Shown here: positions 10,859 to 21,119 of the stretch, piece by piece | Layout: every line of letters starts with the position of its first letter | Numbering within the stretch: the first letter of the stretch is position 1 | From: Ramazzottius varieornatus | Lineage: Eukaryota; Tardigrada; Eutardigrada; Parachela; Ramazzottiidae | Length of the DNA: 64,000 nucleotides | NCBI GenBank assembly: GCA_001949185.1 | Contig: BDGG01000012.1 | Span: 626,824-690,823, forward strand | Direction: 5' to 3' | Notes under the pieces: model-generated | What the model saw: only the letters and a program-made list of their open reading frames with translations | Database searches by the model: none | What the model was told of the DNA's origin: nothing | Program-made: the position numbers and the translations under genes

Positions 10859-12006
10859 TTCCGGTTCGGTAATGGATATATCAATGTCAGAAAGGCTTTT
10901 CAATCACAAAATACAGCTGATAAAAATGCTATCGACCCCGTTCACGATGGCTTTTTATCAACCCTGAAAAGTGGTGGAAGGAGAACTGTTAACGCTAAAA
11001 GCCTGGTGACAATTCTACCAATTTGTAAGGCTTGTTCCTTATCACGGAAATCACGGATGCCCGTTGCTCTTGGTCAGACGATCATATCAATGAAATGAAG
11101 CAGGAAGATTATCTTGAAAGATTGCAGGAACATGTCATGTAACGGCAGCAATTACAATCATATGGCTCTCCCCCGCGCGAACTGACTGGGAGAGCTGTTT
11201 CAGTGACGCTCAATAGAATGATGGTGCTCGACAGTTCGGCTGTTTTGCTGTTTGCATCCCTGAAGGCTAAGTGTATCCTGCTACCGATGCCTTATTCCCT
11301 TTCTGCCATAACAGCCTGTTGTCCGTAGTACAAGGAAGACAGTCGTATATGTACAGCACATAATATAACATGGATCAGTACTGCACGAAGTGGCGGACTT
11401 TTTGTCCTCTCCCTACTTTTTTTCCCGACTTGACTCTTTTGAAGTGTGCTGTTTGATGAAGGGCCATAAAATACTCATATGATGTCAGAATCGATTACTT
11501 ACGCGCAGCACGTATTATAAATAATGACACAATAAGGCAATCATTACAGCACAGGGACTTCCGGTGACAGGCGCAGGGTGCTGAACCGGCTTCAGCAGAT
11601 CGATTCCGGTGATTTACAGAGTGCAGGTTCCGGAAGAGCGGATGAAATTACAGTTATTGTGTCAATTCTGACACTCAGAGTCAGCACTCACTAGTCAACT
11701 TGTGAAGCGGAAGAAAGAGAGGAATAGGAGAAAGGAAACTTTACCGAAAGGAATTCCGAAAGTGAGTCTATTGTGTACCGTTTACGTATGACGGAGAACG
11801 ACTATCGTTGGGTGAAGAACTTCGTCGGTCTTTGGAAGATTTGAACGCCAAGACGCCGCTTATCGGGGTTATCGTTGGTCCTAGGAAGAGATGACAAATA
11901 AGAATCACACTGTGAACAAAGAAGAACGTAAAGAAATGACTAAGCAAATAAACACTCTTACTTGACGAGCATAATGGAAATTGTTGTAAGCACACACGAG
12001 CAGACG
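10859..12006. other. Intergenic between GCH1 and the homeobox gene
   Basis: Contains the GCH1 promoter side. It also holds a possible extra 3' exon of the homeobox gene at 11886-11768 on the minus strand: good acceptor TCTTCCTAG, then GPTITPISGVLAF and a Ser-rich tail ending in a stop. That exon can only be used if an alternative donor is used upstream. No other gene is supported. Confidence 0.4.
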
Positions 12007-12891
12007 CTAAAACAGCAAGAACCTCCCTGGGATCTGCGCGCGCTTGCACTTCATGCGCCGATTCTGAAACCATACTTTCACCTGGAGGTAGAACAGAAGG
12101 GTCTTCCATACGCACCGCATTTTACTTTAGGCGACGGACACAAAAATCTAATTAATCGAGACTTCGAATATACTGTGCAAGTCGTAGGTACGTACTTGGC
12201 GTTCGGATAGATCCAACGTGATGGCGAGTTCGTAGCGGCGAATACGGGTGAGATAGTTGTGCTGACAAAACTCTTGTTCCAGTCTTGCTAACTGATGCTT
12301 GGAGAAGGATGTTCGCTCTTTGCGGCTTTTCTCCTGCGAGCTCGCGATGGGGACTTCCGCATTGTCGAGTTCAGAGAGTTCCTTTGCTGTGTCATTAACC
12401 CCATCACTTCGCTCGCTGTCTGAAGCTAAGAAGACAAAGAAGAAGCAATCAAGCGACAAGCTATAAGTAAATCATTTGTAACTTCCAATAATAATGATGT
12501 TTAAAAAAATGTAGAGCTGGGAGATGGACTTACCGTGAGGGTCTTGGTGGTGGGACAGTCCATGATCTTCCGGTTGCTCGTCATCATGGTTGGAAAGTGC
12601 TCTATCTTGGAGATCCTTCATCTCCCGGTCGAAGTCGAGGCCGAACCGATCATAGCTTGTCTTGAGGTAATCGCTGTACTTGACTGTCGTTCCATTACAT
12701 GGGTCAGGAATTCCGGAAAATGTCCAGCTCACCGTATCCGAGCTGTGGAAAGAGCCAGGGGGCGCCACCTGATCGTTCAGGTCCTCATGGGTCGCCGACT
12801 GCTTGTGATGGAACTGGCCGCATAAAGGATCCCGCTGATCGTTGGAATGGAAGATGGCCGAAGGGTGATCCCATTTCCAGAACGATTCCAT
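12007..12891 (-). CDS. Meox (Mox)-type homeobox transcription factor with a divergent recognition helix
   Basis: Nuclear DNA-binding protein of the Meox class, mesoderm/muscle patterning genes in other bilaterians. Exons 12891-12534, 12425-12196 and 12081-12007 sum to 663 nt, 220 aa. The homeodomain spans residues 153-212. It has the Meox-diagnostic [12 protein letters not shown] start, and [22 protein letters not shown] in helices 1-2. The intron falls exactly between homeodomain positions 44 and 45, as in Mox genes elsewhere. Helix 3 reads [14 protein letters not shown], so position 56, usually Trp, is Cys. The frame stops only eight residues after the homeodomain (IPGRFLLF). An alternative downstream exon exists (see 10859-12006). 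Class assignment is confident; the C-terminus is not. Confidence 0.82.
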
Positions 12892-14214
12892 ATCTGGGAA
12901 GAAAGAGACACTGTATCCTGAGGACTTTCTCGAAATGAACTATACAGCGATGTCGCTATTGATAGTAAGCAATAGCACGAAATTACGAATGCGAAACCAG
13001 CACACGAACGAATGAACAGCGCCATTGAATGAATCTTGACGGCTCTGCACATCGGTGGAAAATTCTTTGACATTCCAAACTTTACGCACGAGGAGTGAGG
13101 ATGTGAGGGGAAGCTCAACGATGTTGTTTCATATGGGAGGTCGGTGAATGATTTCTGACAGTTTCTCACATGGCCAGAGAGACATCTAACGATTATGACA
13201 CCTTGTAATGACATCTTTTACCACGTGAATTATCACCGAGCTGTATCCACGTGTCGATAAAGTTGACAGTTTCGTGTTTTCTTTCGCATCAGAAGAAGTG
13301 GGAAGGAACATGGTCAGCTGTCAAAATAATAAGCCCCTCGTTAGTCCCAGCTATTATTACCACTAATCTGCGGTGTTAGTGGAAAAGTATTAACATTCTG
13401 TTATCCCACAAATAGCTGACGTGCTTTCTCAAATTATAGGCTTGGATCACAACCAACTTGCGGGAAAGTACCTTCTACAGCCATACGTCCGCATTATTCG
13501 GAGCGGCATCTCATCGGATCGGATTTCACCTTTCTCAGTGTCACACGAAGTGGTAATTGGCCTGTATGGTGGTCCGGCAAAACCAGCTCTGGGTCCAGTG
13601 TCGTCGGGATCCAATGGCACTTCCATGCCACTGCGGATAACACCAAGACGAACTAGGTGGTCTAATAACGCTTGCGCGATCTGGAAAACGGAACTACGTT
13701 CAGAAGCAAGTGTAGACGGCGAAAGCCACCCCGTCATACCTTAGTCTCGAACTGTACCGAGAACATCGACAGCGCCGGATAATCCGTTTCAGATTTGTCA
13801 AGCAGAATCCAGCAAACGAGCTTGCGTTCTTATTCGAAGTTCTTCACGACGTGCTTTATGATTGGAACTTCCGGGTACGTAACCGACTGTCCACTGGCAG
13901 ACTTGTGGTCACTAACGGTTAACAGTGGATAAGCCGATCAATAAGATATGCGGTTGTATTTGAAGCACCTACTTGATTGAGTTGATTCGGTCCGTTTGAC
14001 ATTTTGGATTTGTATTTTGTAATTTTTGTTAAATTTCTGATGTTTTGGACTTCTGGCTCCCTCCCATTGTCCTGTTTCTTCAGAAAGCAAGCCAATTCAT
14101 GATCTAAAAATAGGAAGCCCTCAGACGGTGACTGCCACGAGCAGTGAGAAACGAAGACTGGCCTAACTTGGTTCTCCGTTCATCCAACTCCCGCCGCCGT
14201 AATTCTGGTTCGGC
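12892..14214. other. Homeobox upstream region with an ambiguous coding-like patch
   Basis: Mostly non-coding. At 13447-13737 the minus strand is open and reads like protein (ALLDHLVRLGVIRSGMEV), with an acceptor-like CGTTTTCCAG inside. Immediately beside it, 13745-13873 on the plus strand reads LELYREHRQRRIIRFRFVKQ. That patch lies between an acceptor-like CATACCTTAG and a donor CGG|GTACGT. They cannot both belong to one gene and neither product was recognised. Either may be one exon of a gene not otherwise visible. Confidence 0.3.
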
Positions 14215-16041
14215 ATGGTGCACATCACGCGAGTGTTACTTGGTGGAGCCATCCGTCCAAAGTATCATTTCCGACGAAAATGGCGTTTATATGTGGAAAA
14301 GCAGAAGCTGGGAGGTCCGGTAATCCCGCCGAGTCTGCTGGAGAAGGGAGTGCCTATCGTCAACGCTGCTGTCGAGCAGAAGAGCCTGGAAAAGAATATC
14401 GAGCAATTCTTTGACTGGAAGCCGGATCATCCCATGTTCATCGAAGAACCGAAAGACGGTCCGGAACATCCGCGATACAAAGAGATACCTTGCAGAATGT
14501 TCAAAGAGGACACAAAACTTTTCGAAGGTAAGGAGAGAACGTGCAAACTGAAGAAAAATCTCAGGAAAGAAACTTCCGTGGGGTTTCGGTTGATTGTTGA
14601 TTACAACTAACGTTTACTTCGGTACTCTGGTTTCATCGGCCGGTTTATGCCGTCATGCGCTGATCATACCGAAATTGCGTAATTTGGGTTTCTCGGGTTG
14701 CAGGAGTGGAACAAGCTCAGTTGCTGACCAAGACTGTCGTCATCAGTGATGCGCCACCTCAGTGGGGTCTTCAGGAACAGCTTGTGGATGCACTGAGGTT
14801 TCCTGATGAAGATGAGCGAGTGCGGCGGTACGTAATGCAGTCAGTGCGATGGCATCCTAGTGAGGACAAGCTGCCCAGAAGGTCCCTCTACTACGGATAT
14901 GTCGCACCGTGGTATTACGGAATATCAATCGCTCGAGCAAAGTAAGAAGCTCCACCTCATGCATTGATCGCTCGTTCGCAGTACGTGATAAGTAACTGAA
15001 GCTTCTTTCTATTGTCTAGCGACCTCATATGTCAGAATCTGTTGAGACTAACCGAAATGTCCTATTCGGGTAATTCTCAGATTCTCAAAAGGCACTTGGT
15101 CAAGGACGCACTGGTCAACGTGGATTACGAGCCAGCGCAACCTGACGACTTCCGCATAGTGCTGAGCTGCAACAGCAATTTCATGTTGACGACTACCGAG
15201 CTTCTTCCGCCCTTTGCCGCGAAGGGACAAGCCCAACTGACCAGCCAGGCGGAGCTTCCTTCAATCTATCCTCTCAAACCTGCGCTGAACTTGGAAGAAA
15301 CAAACCTCTACGATTGGGACACCAGTTACCGTAAGAATAGTCCTTTCGCCTCTTTTTCCAAGTCTCGAAGATTGAGCGTTTCCGTTTTCGTAGCTTTCAC
15401 GGAAGACTGCACGTTCGGCTTTCCGCATACCATCATAGTCCATCACAATGCGCCTGACGAATGGACACTTGCCCAGAAGAAGGCAAAGGCCATCGTACAC
15501 AGTCACGCAACGTTGGCCGCGCTGGCAAGAAGGATGTTTGGGGTAAGGCTGGCCTAAAAGCTCCACCGTTGAAAACTGTCCCAGTGAAGAAATGCTGTTG
15601 CTTTGATAGAAGGATGTGAAGGAGCTTCCGCAGCCTCTTAGTGTCCAGTGTATCCTTGCTGATCGCGGAAAGCACTTTACTTTCTACGCGTATCAGTTGA
15701 ACACGCTGGACATGGCATCGCCGGACGGCATCAAAAATCTAGTGTGGGTGGACACGGACCACCAGACCGTCAAGACAGGCCCGGAGGACGACCCGGAAAT
15801 AGTTATAACGGAGAAGCCATACCGGTTGTTCCAACTAGCGGACCAAATGGAAGGCCTGATGGGATACCAAATGTACAAAGAGAAAAACAGCCGACCAAGG
15901 TATAAGATAAGACTTTTAGATTCATACAATCCAGCAGTTATGAAAAAGTTTCTGACGCTGTATGCTACACAGCTGAATATGACACATAGCAATTCGGCTC
16001 AGCTGAAAGAACCACGAGAACCCCGCGCTGTTGCTGTTTGA
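14215..16041 (+). CDS. MRPL37: Mitochondrial ribosomal protein L37
   Basis: Metazoan-specific protein (mL37) of the mitochondrial large ribosomal subunit. Five exons (14215-14527, 14704-14941, 15020-15330, 15394-15542, 15610-16041) give 480 aa; human has 423. The N-terminus is basic (HITRVLLGGAIRPKYHFRRKWRLYV), as expected of a mitochondrial presequence. Blocks matching the family are QAQLLTKTVVISDAPP, RRYVMQSVRWHPSEDKLPRR, DLICQNLLRLTEM and IYPLKPALNLEETNLYDWDT. Later ones are ALARRMFGKDVKELPQPLSVQ and NTLDMASPDGIKNLVWVDTD. All exon phases close. It ends 59 bp before the stop of a convergent ORF on the other strand. Confidence 0.92.
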
Positions 16042-16100
16042 GTTTCTTTCTGTGGCCTTGAGTTTTACCCAATCTGTCTGATTTCTGATTAAAGATTTGA

Positions 16101-16625
16101 TCAAGTACGAAAACGACTTCGATCTGCAATACTGGGGATTTTTCTGCGAACAGCTTCAGCTATTCTCGAGGAGCTGTTCGAGGAATTCGAGTTGTTCCTC
16201 GTGGCCGCTTCCAGCTCGATTCTTTTGTCCAGTTCGCACCATTTTTCTCGTTCCTTGTGGATTTGCGACCTTAGATCGTCGTTCTCTTTGGCGATGTTCG
16301 CTCTAGCATGAGCTGTTGTTTGAATGTCATTCCTCAAGTTAGAAAGGGCCTGCTCAAGATGGTGAGCGCGGTACCGTCGTTCTTCGAGGTCTTGACGAGT
16401 TTGACCATCGACTTCTTCCTTTCTGTTGATATCCGGTCTGCAGTGTGGCTCATCAAGGGATATGAGTTCTAATAATGTGTGTCGACCAAAGGACTGCAGG
16501 CTTTCGATCCGCGAATCTATTGCTTGAATGACTGCGGCGGCGTCTGGACACTGATCTGGTTCTACCATCGGTAATGTTTCACTGGTAGAACTCACCTCGC
16601 AACAAGCAGTACTTCCGGGTGGCAT
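16101..16625 (-). CDS. Predicted coiled-coil protein, unrecognised
   Basis: Single open frame of 174 aa from the first ATG (MPPGSTACC); the frame stays open 5' to about 16769 without another ATG. Residues 60-135 are strongly heptad-like and charged (HHLEQALSNLRNDIQ, KENDDLRSQIHKEREKW). A Ser/Asn tract (NNSNSSNSSS) and a basic tail follow. A perfect donor motif (GAG|GTGAGT) near 16597 suggests that the true gene could be spliced and the upstream part could be another exon. It is convergent with MRPL37. No family was recognised; it could be one exon of a larger gene. Confidence 0.45.
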   Translation of the reverse strand: MPPGSTACCEVSSTSETLPMVEPDQCPDAAAVIQAIDSRIESLQSFGRHTLLELISLDEPHCRPDINRKEEVDGQTRQDLEERRYRAHHLEQALSNLRNDIQTTAHARANIAKENDDLRSQIHKEREKWCELDKRIELEAATRNNSNSSNSSSRIAEAVRRKIPSIADRSRFRT

Positions 16626-16911
16626 TAGTACTTCGTTATGAGTTGTGCTCCTTCTTGACCGAAAGATTACCGACCGGAATAATAACAGGTAAAACCGTAA
16701 AAGCGTCACAGAAAGAAAACGTTTAGCGGAAAAACAGTTTCTGGCGTCCGCTAACTTTCTCTGTGGCAACCCGACATGCTTCTCAGGAAGATCACGTATT
16801 TAAAAAAGAAAACTGTAAACCGGTACAGCTACATCACAAATCGAAAAGAACTGCCGCTTGATGTCAAGACTTCAAGGAATCGCCAAGGAACTTAGTGTTT
16901 ACGCCAGCGTA

Positions 16912-18669
16912 CTATTTCTCGTCCTTCGTCATGGACAGTTCGGGATGTTTGTCAAGATACGTCCGCAGAGCTGTTGGGAAGTCAGTCATAATACCGTTGG
17001 CTCCCAGCGCGATAGCTCGATCAAACTCGGCTTCGTTATTCTGCGAAATGGAACAGGAACAGAGAACATCATTTGAGCTAAGCTTAGGACGCTGAAATAT
17101 CTTACTTACAAGAACCCAGAGAAATACGGTAACTCCTCGCTTCTTCAGATGATCAAATAGAGCCTTCCGCATCATAATTCTGCAAGCACAAAGGACCCTG
17201 TAGGTTATTCCATCAGAGGCCTGCATATAGCCGTAGATACAACACACTATAGGTCAATTACTTGTCCATCACCCAGAACACTATCCGATTCGAAAACTTT
17301 CCGACGGCAAAGTTTTTGTCCCCTCTACAAACAACACAGTCTGTTGTACAAAAAAGAACAATATTCCAAAAATAGCTCGGGCTTCCACAAGAAGTAATAA
17401 CTCGGGATACATCAGACAGGCTGAATCGTGACAGACTCACCCCAGAAATATCGAAGGCATAGGGACACTGAAGACCTGTTCTTTAATAGGCATGAAGGGT
17501 AGAAATCCTGTCCAGAAGGCCAGCACCGTAATCAGCACCCTTCGGATTGAGAAAAAGATGGGAATATTCGAATTCTGTAACATCGAGAAGGAACATTATG
17601 GAGGAAGCGGTAAAGAGAAGAAAGCTGTCATAAGTACACGGTAGATATTCGTACCTCTCTGTAACATTTTTCTATCATAATGTGGTGAAAGTTTCCCCAT
17701 ACTGTCAAATGCTCCCTCTTAAATTCTTTGATCAGTTCCGAAGTCTGCAAGTACATATGTACCGTACGCGTACTGCGGTGATACAAAATTCTTGAGGAAT
17801 CAAAACGAAATGTTAAGACCATACCTTGTGAACAAGAACATCGCTTTTTTGCTTGAGATCGACGCTAACAGGTAGCGTTGGAAATTCTTCAAAGACTTGC
17901 CGAAGAAGTGGCATCTTTCGATCGTTATCCTTGCCCGTGACAGTGTGCCCTACAACGATTAAAAACGGGTTACCGTTTGGTGCCACGTAACGACTCTTTC
18001 CTTCACAAACTTACTCGTTCCGAAGTCAACCACCAGCTGTTCCTTCAGAAGAGGGAGGTCAAAATAGTTCGTCTCAGCAATGGTTCCTTCTCTCCCTGCT
18101 GTCCGGAGAAAAATTGCATCGTGCGCCACTATCACTTCACCGTCCTTAGAAAGATGGACATCTGCAACGAAAGAACGCATTTATAATATTCCAGCTGGAA
18201 ACGCTGTGGGCAAGATTTTGTAACATACCGAGCTCCAGCATATGCGTTCCGGTAGTCGCGGCACTGCAACCAAGACCTCCCATAAAGCAATCCGAAACGG
18301 CACTCTAAATCGTTACACCTCTAGCACATACTGTCGGAAAGCTGTCATAGTGTTCTCCAGATTTTCGCCCGCTCCTGCAACATACACAAAGTGTGTTATA
18401 ATTTATATGCACATCATCGGTGACAGACGAAGAGATACGATACAGGCTTCCACAGAATTACGCGGCATCTTACCTCCACGATGGCTGATATGGAGGCATC
18501 GAAAAGCTTGGCGCTTCTTCTTCCAGAAGGGGAATTTGAGGAAGAAGTAAGACGTAGCTATATATCCCGAGACAACCGCGACTGCAATCATACCTCTTGA
18601 CCAAGGCCACCCGATGGCCTCCAGAAGGTGCGCGGACGACTGTACTGCCGTCTCGTTGTCCAGGAGCAT
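16912..18669 (-). CDS. GDPD1: Glycerophosphodiester phosphodiesterase domain protein 1 (GDE4-like)
   Basis: Membrane lysophospholipase D; members hydrolyse lysophospholipids or N-acyl lysophospholipids to lysophosphatidic acid. Ten exons (18669-18474, 18374-18332, 18263-18229, 18161-18015, 17949-17825, 17744-17655, 17574-17441, 17324-17262, 17179-17110, 17040-16912) total 1032 nt, 343 aa; human has 314. An N-terminal span (MIAVAVVSGYIATSYFFL) precedes HISHRGGAGENLENT with the catalytic His/Arg/Glu. THMLELDVHLSKDGEVIVAHD supplies the metal-binding Glu/Asp and the second His. Further blocks are EFKREHLTVWGNF, FLPFMPIKEQVFSVPMPSI, MMRKALFDHLKKRGVTVFLWVL and GANGIMTDFPTALR. Several exons are under 50 nt, so no long ORF reveals it. 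It is divergent from MRPL49. Confidence 0.94.
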
Positions 18670-19401
18670 CTTCGCGACATCAGTCGTCCACAGTTGCAAC
18701 GTTATATCCCGTTGATCTGCCTGGTGATGGAAGCTTCAAGACTCAAGACTCAAATTTCTGACGGGAAGGAGAAGAACTCGTCTCGACTGATGACTCAACA
18801 TTATGGATAAAGGTGAAACTGCGATAATGGCTCCATTTTTGTAATGAGTGGGACACCGTAATGACGTCACTGCGAAGTCTTGTATAGTTGTCCATTGATC
18901 AGCAAATTTGATCGAGTGTCCATCCGTTATCCAAGATTCCAAATTTCAAATAGATAGCTTCAGAGTTCCAACTTCCAAGTTCCGACTTCCCTTGCGAGGC
19001 TGATTGATACATCGTGATCTGGACTTTGACCCAGTAAGTTTGGTGAACACTTGGTCTGGACGCTGGACCCAGTAAGTTTGGTGAACACTTGGTCTGGACG
19101 CTGGAAAGGTGGACCAGGACGCTTCAGAGCCCAGCTGGATTGGGAGCCGCCTATGAATGATAAGTGGTATTTTTGTTTGTTGGATAGTTTGACCATCTCG
19201 ATTGTGCCTTATCAACTGCGGTGAAGCATTTCTGGATAACCTTTACAGATATTCTGTGGACCATAGTCATTGCTTGCAAAGGGAAGCGCTGTTTGGTTGG
19301 CTAAAGACACGGAGTGTCTCTACTCATTCGACCGGAAGTCAAGTTAGTCAACCGGAAGATCACGATCTGATCCGTTGCCTCTCCACTCTGTGTGCCAGAA
19401 G
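18670..19401. promoter_or_regulatory. Divergent GDPD1/MRPL49 interval with a 38-bp tandem duplication
   Basis: 732 bp between head-to-head genes, containing both promoters. Bases 19028-19065 and 19066-19103 are two adjacent, essentially identical copies of a 38-bp unit beginning GACCCAGTAAGTTTGGTGAA. No ORF is supported. Confidence 0.6.
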
Positions 19402-19935
19402 ATGGACCTTCTTTTTCGAACTGCTCAGAGTCGCTCGAGAGTCAGCCCAGCGTTTGGCTTGTTGCGGCGGCATTATTGGCCTGTGGTGGAAGAAAAGAAG
19501 CCGGTCAATCCGGAACATACATATATTCCCGTGGTAGAATCAGCCGAAGACTTCAAGTATGTGCAGAAGCTCTTGCCACCAATTGTCGCTCCTCCAGTCC
19601 CTGTACAGTCGTTGATGAACTATCCTACTCCTTCTGGATGGATCCCTGCTGCCCCGGCCAACAGTAATGCCCCATACTTTGTGGGAAGAAGTCGTATCCA
19701 CGGTTTGCCTGTCTATATGGAAGTTGAAAAACCGTCCTATACTAAGAAGTTCACCAAGATCAAGAAGGTTCAAGGAGATATCTGGCAGTTTGAGAAGGAC
19801 TTGATAGATTGGCTGCGGCCTCACTCATTTGATGCATTGGTGGCTACACAAGTTTCTGAAGTGAATCGTGAAGTTAGAATCAAGGGTGACTATATGGAGC
19901 ATGTCAAGCAGTTTTTGTTGGAACGTGGCTTTTGA
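19402..19935 (+). CDS. MRPL49: Mitochondrial ribosomal protein L49
   Basis: Large-subunit mitoribosomal protein mL49 (IMG2 family). Single exon, 177 aa; human has 166. The start MDLLFRTAQSRSRVSPAFGLL is Arg-rich with no acids, a typical matrix-targeting presequence. The IMG2 domain begins at NYPTPSGWIPAAP. It continues with APYFVGRSRIHGLPVY, KIKKVQGDIWQFEKDL, VATQVSEVNREVRIKGDY and the terminal FLLERGF, equivalent to WLLEKGF in human. The frame is open upstream to 19375 but has no earlier ATG. Confidence 0.93.
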   Translation: MDLLFRTAQSRSRVSPAFGLLRRHYWPVVEEKKPVNPEHTYIPVVESAEDFKYVQKLLPPIVAPPVPVQSLMNYPTPSGWIPAAPANSNAPYFVGRSRIHGLPVYMEVEKPSYTKKFTKIKKVQGDIWQFEKDLIDWLRPHSFDALVATQVSEVNREVRIKGDYMEHVKQFLLERGF

Positions 19936-20405
19936 GCGGGTGGCTTTTCATCTTGGATCTTTTATCATTATCTTATTTCAGGTACGAGTACAAAGTAGAG
20001 AAACACGAAAGCTATACTTCTAAACTTCCAGTAATGCGGTAATAATGGACGACTGTAAAAGGTTATATCCAGTACGTTCCCTTGCTCGGCGAGCGGAACT
20101 CGAGAGCAACCACAGCGGGCTGGGGTATCTGACCTCTAACCCTCCAGAAGAGCCTAACCACGATGCGAAAGGTAGAAACGAGGAACTGAATCGCGATGTT
20201 GTCACGTGATTGGATGGTTTGACTGGCTTGGAAGTATGGCCATCGGATTAGCCGTAAAAAGTTGCCCTAGGAGCCGTGTTTTCAATGATGTAAATTTGCA
20301 TCTTTTGGTCACGTGATGCGCGATATCTCGCTTCAGGAGCAGTTTCGTCCCTGAGCATGTATGTCTCATTCGAAAGAGCGTGTCGAGTTGAGTAGAATGA
20401 AACTA

Positions 20406-20520
20406 CTGTATGCTCTCCCGAAATTCACGTACGTCACTGACTCTCAAATCATTGGGGTCTTACCGTCTAGTTTTACACTCTGAATGGAGTGACGTACATG
20501 AATTTCGGGAGAGTATACAG
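20406..20520. mobile_element. MITE, CTGTATGCTCTCCC family
   Basis: 115 bp with inverted ends of about 34 bp (CTGTATGCTCTCCCGAAATT on the left, near-complement on the right). Both sides are flanked by TA (20404-20405 and 20521-20522). The central part has no coding capacity. It begins with CTGTA like the 7130 and 48924 elements but is otherwise different. Confidence 0.78.
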
Positions 20521-20604
20521 TACTTCGAATGAATTTTTCGATGTTGCAAGAAATTAATTTTATTCCCGACTTTCCTAGGAGGGTTAGAGGTAAATAGAAT
20601 CAAG

Positions 20605-20979
20605 TACTCTGCTGGCAATACGAGGTAAACGACATAATTCGGGCATATCGATTTTCGTACCATAATTCGGGCAACGCAGAAAGTTTGAACATTATCGTCA
20701 ACGCTTGATTCATCTCTTATCGTATGCCTGTTGATACAACATTAGGCTTCTTAGCATTGGACAGACCCATGTCCCTCCCAGGTCAAATTCCTGTGATCCA
20801 CAACGCTTTGTTATTCTCAAACCTATTGAAACCTCCAGGAAAGGGATCAGTCTACCTCACGAAACAAGAAGCAGTTCATTACGCGCAGTAGGAGCTGAGT
20901 AAAAATATGCCCAAATTACGAGTGAAAAACCACCATGCCCGAATTATGTCGTTCACCTCGTACTACGTACTTACTGCAA
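20605..20979. repeat. Inverted-repeat element enclosing a 55-codon ORF
   Basis: The left arm (about 20605-20675) and right arm (about 20906-20979) are inverted copies sharing the core GACATAATTCGGGCAT. Each arm also holds a second, diverged internal copy of AATTCGGGCA. The unpaired middle (20724-20891, +) is open for 55 codons. It starts MPVDTTLGFLALDRP and ends VYLTKQEAVHYAQ. The ORF resembles ordinary protein but was not recognised. Confidence 0.55.
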
Positions 20980-21117
20980 GCGAGTTCGGCCGTGATCTTA
21001 TCGAGCGACTCGTAAGACCCTGCAAAACACATCACTTCCAAGTAATCGTCCTCACCTACTGGAATCTGGAAATCGTAGCGGTAGACTGGCCCACGAAATT
21101 CCACGACCAGGCAATGA
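20975..21117 (-). CDS. Orphan candidate exon, unrecognised
   Basis: Minus-strand open block between an acceptor (GAATACAG, ending at 21118) and a perfect donor (GCA|GTAAGT at 20975/20974). It reads HCLVVEFRGPVYRYDFQIP, then GEDDYLEVMCFAGSYESLD and KITAELA. The composition is strongly protein-like. No partner exons were found on either side, and its donor lies in the right arm of the adjoining inverted repeat. It may be a relic exon carried or cut by that element. Confidence 0.35.
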
Positions 21118-21119
21118 CT

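Noticed and set aside
16912-16926. KDEK at the GDPD1 C-terminus as an ER-retrieval signal
   Set aside because: It is not KDEL/HDEL-like at the last position, and the protein is membrane-anchored; coincidence is likelier.
18120-18131. GTGCGCCACT as another foldback half-arm
   Set aside because: It lies within GDPD1 exon 4 and encodes the catalytic region; the match is by chance.
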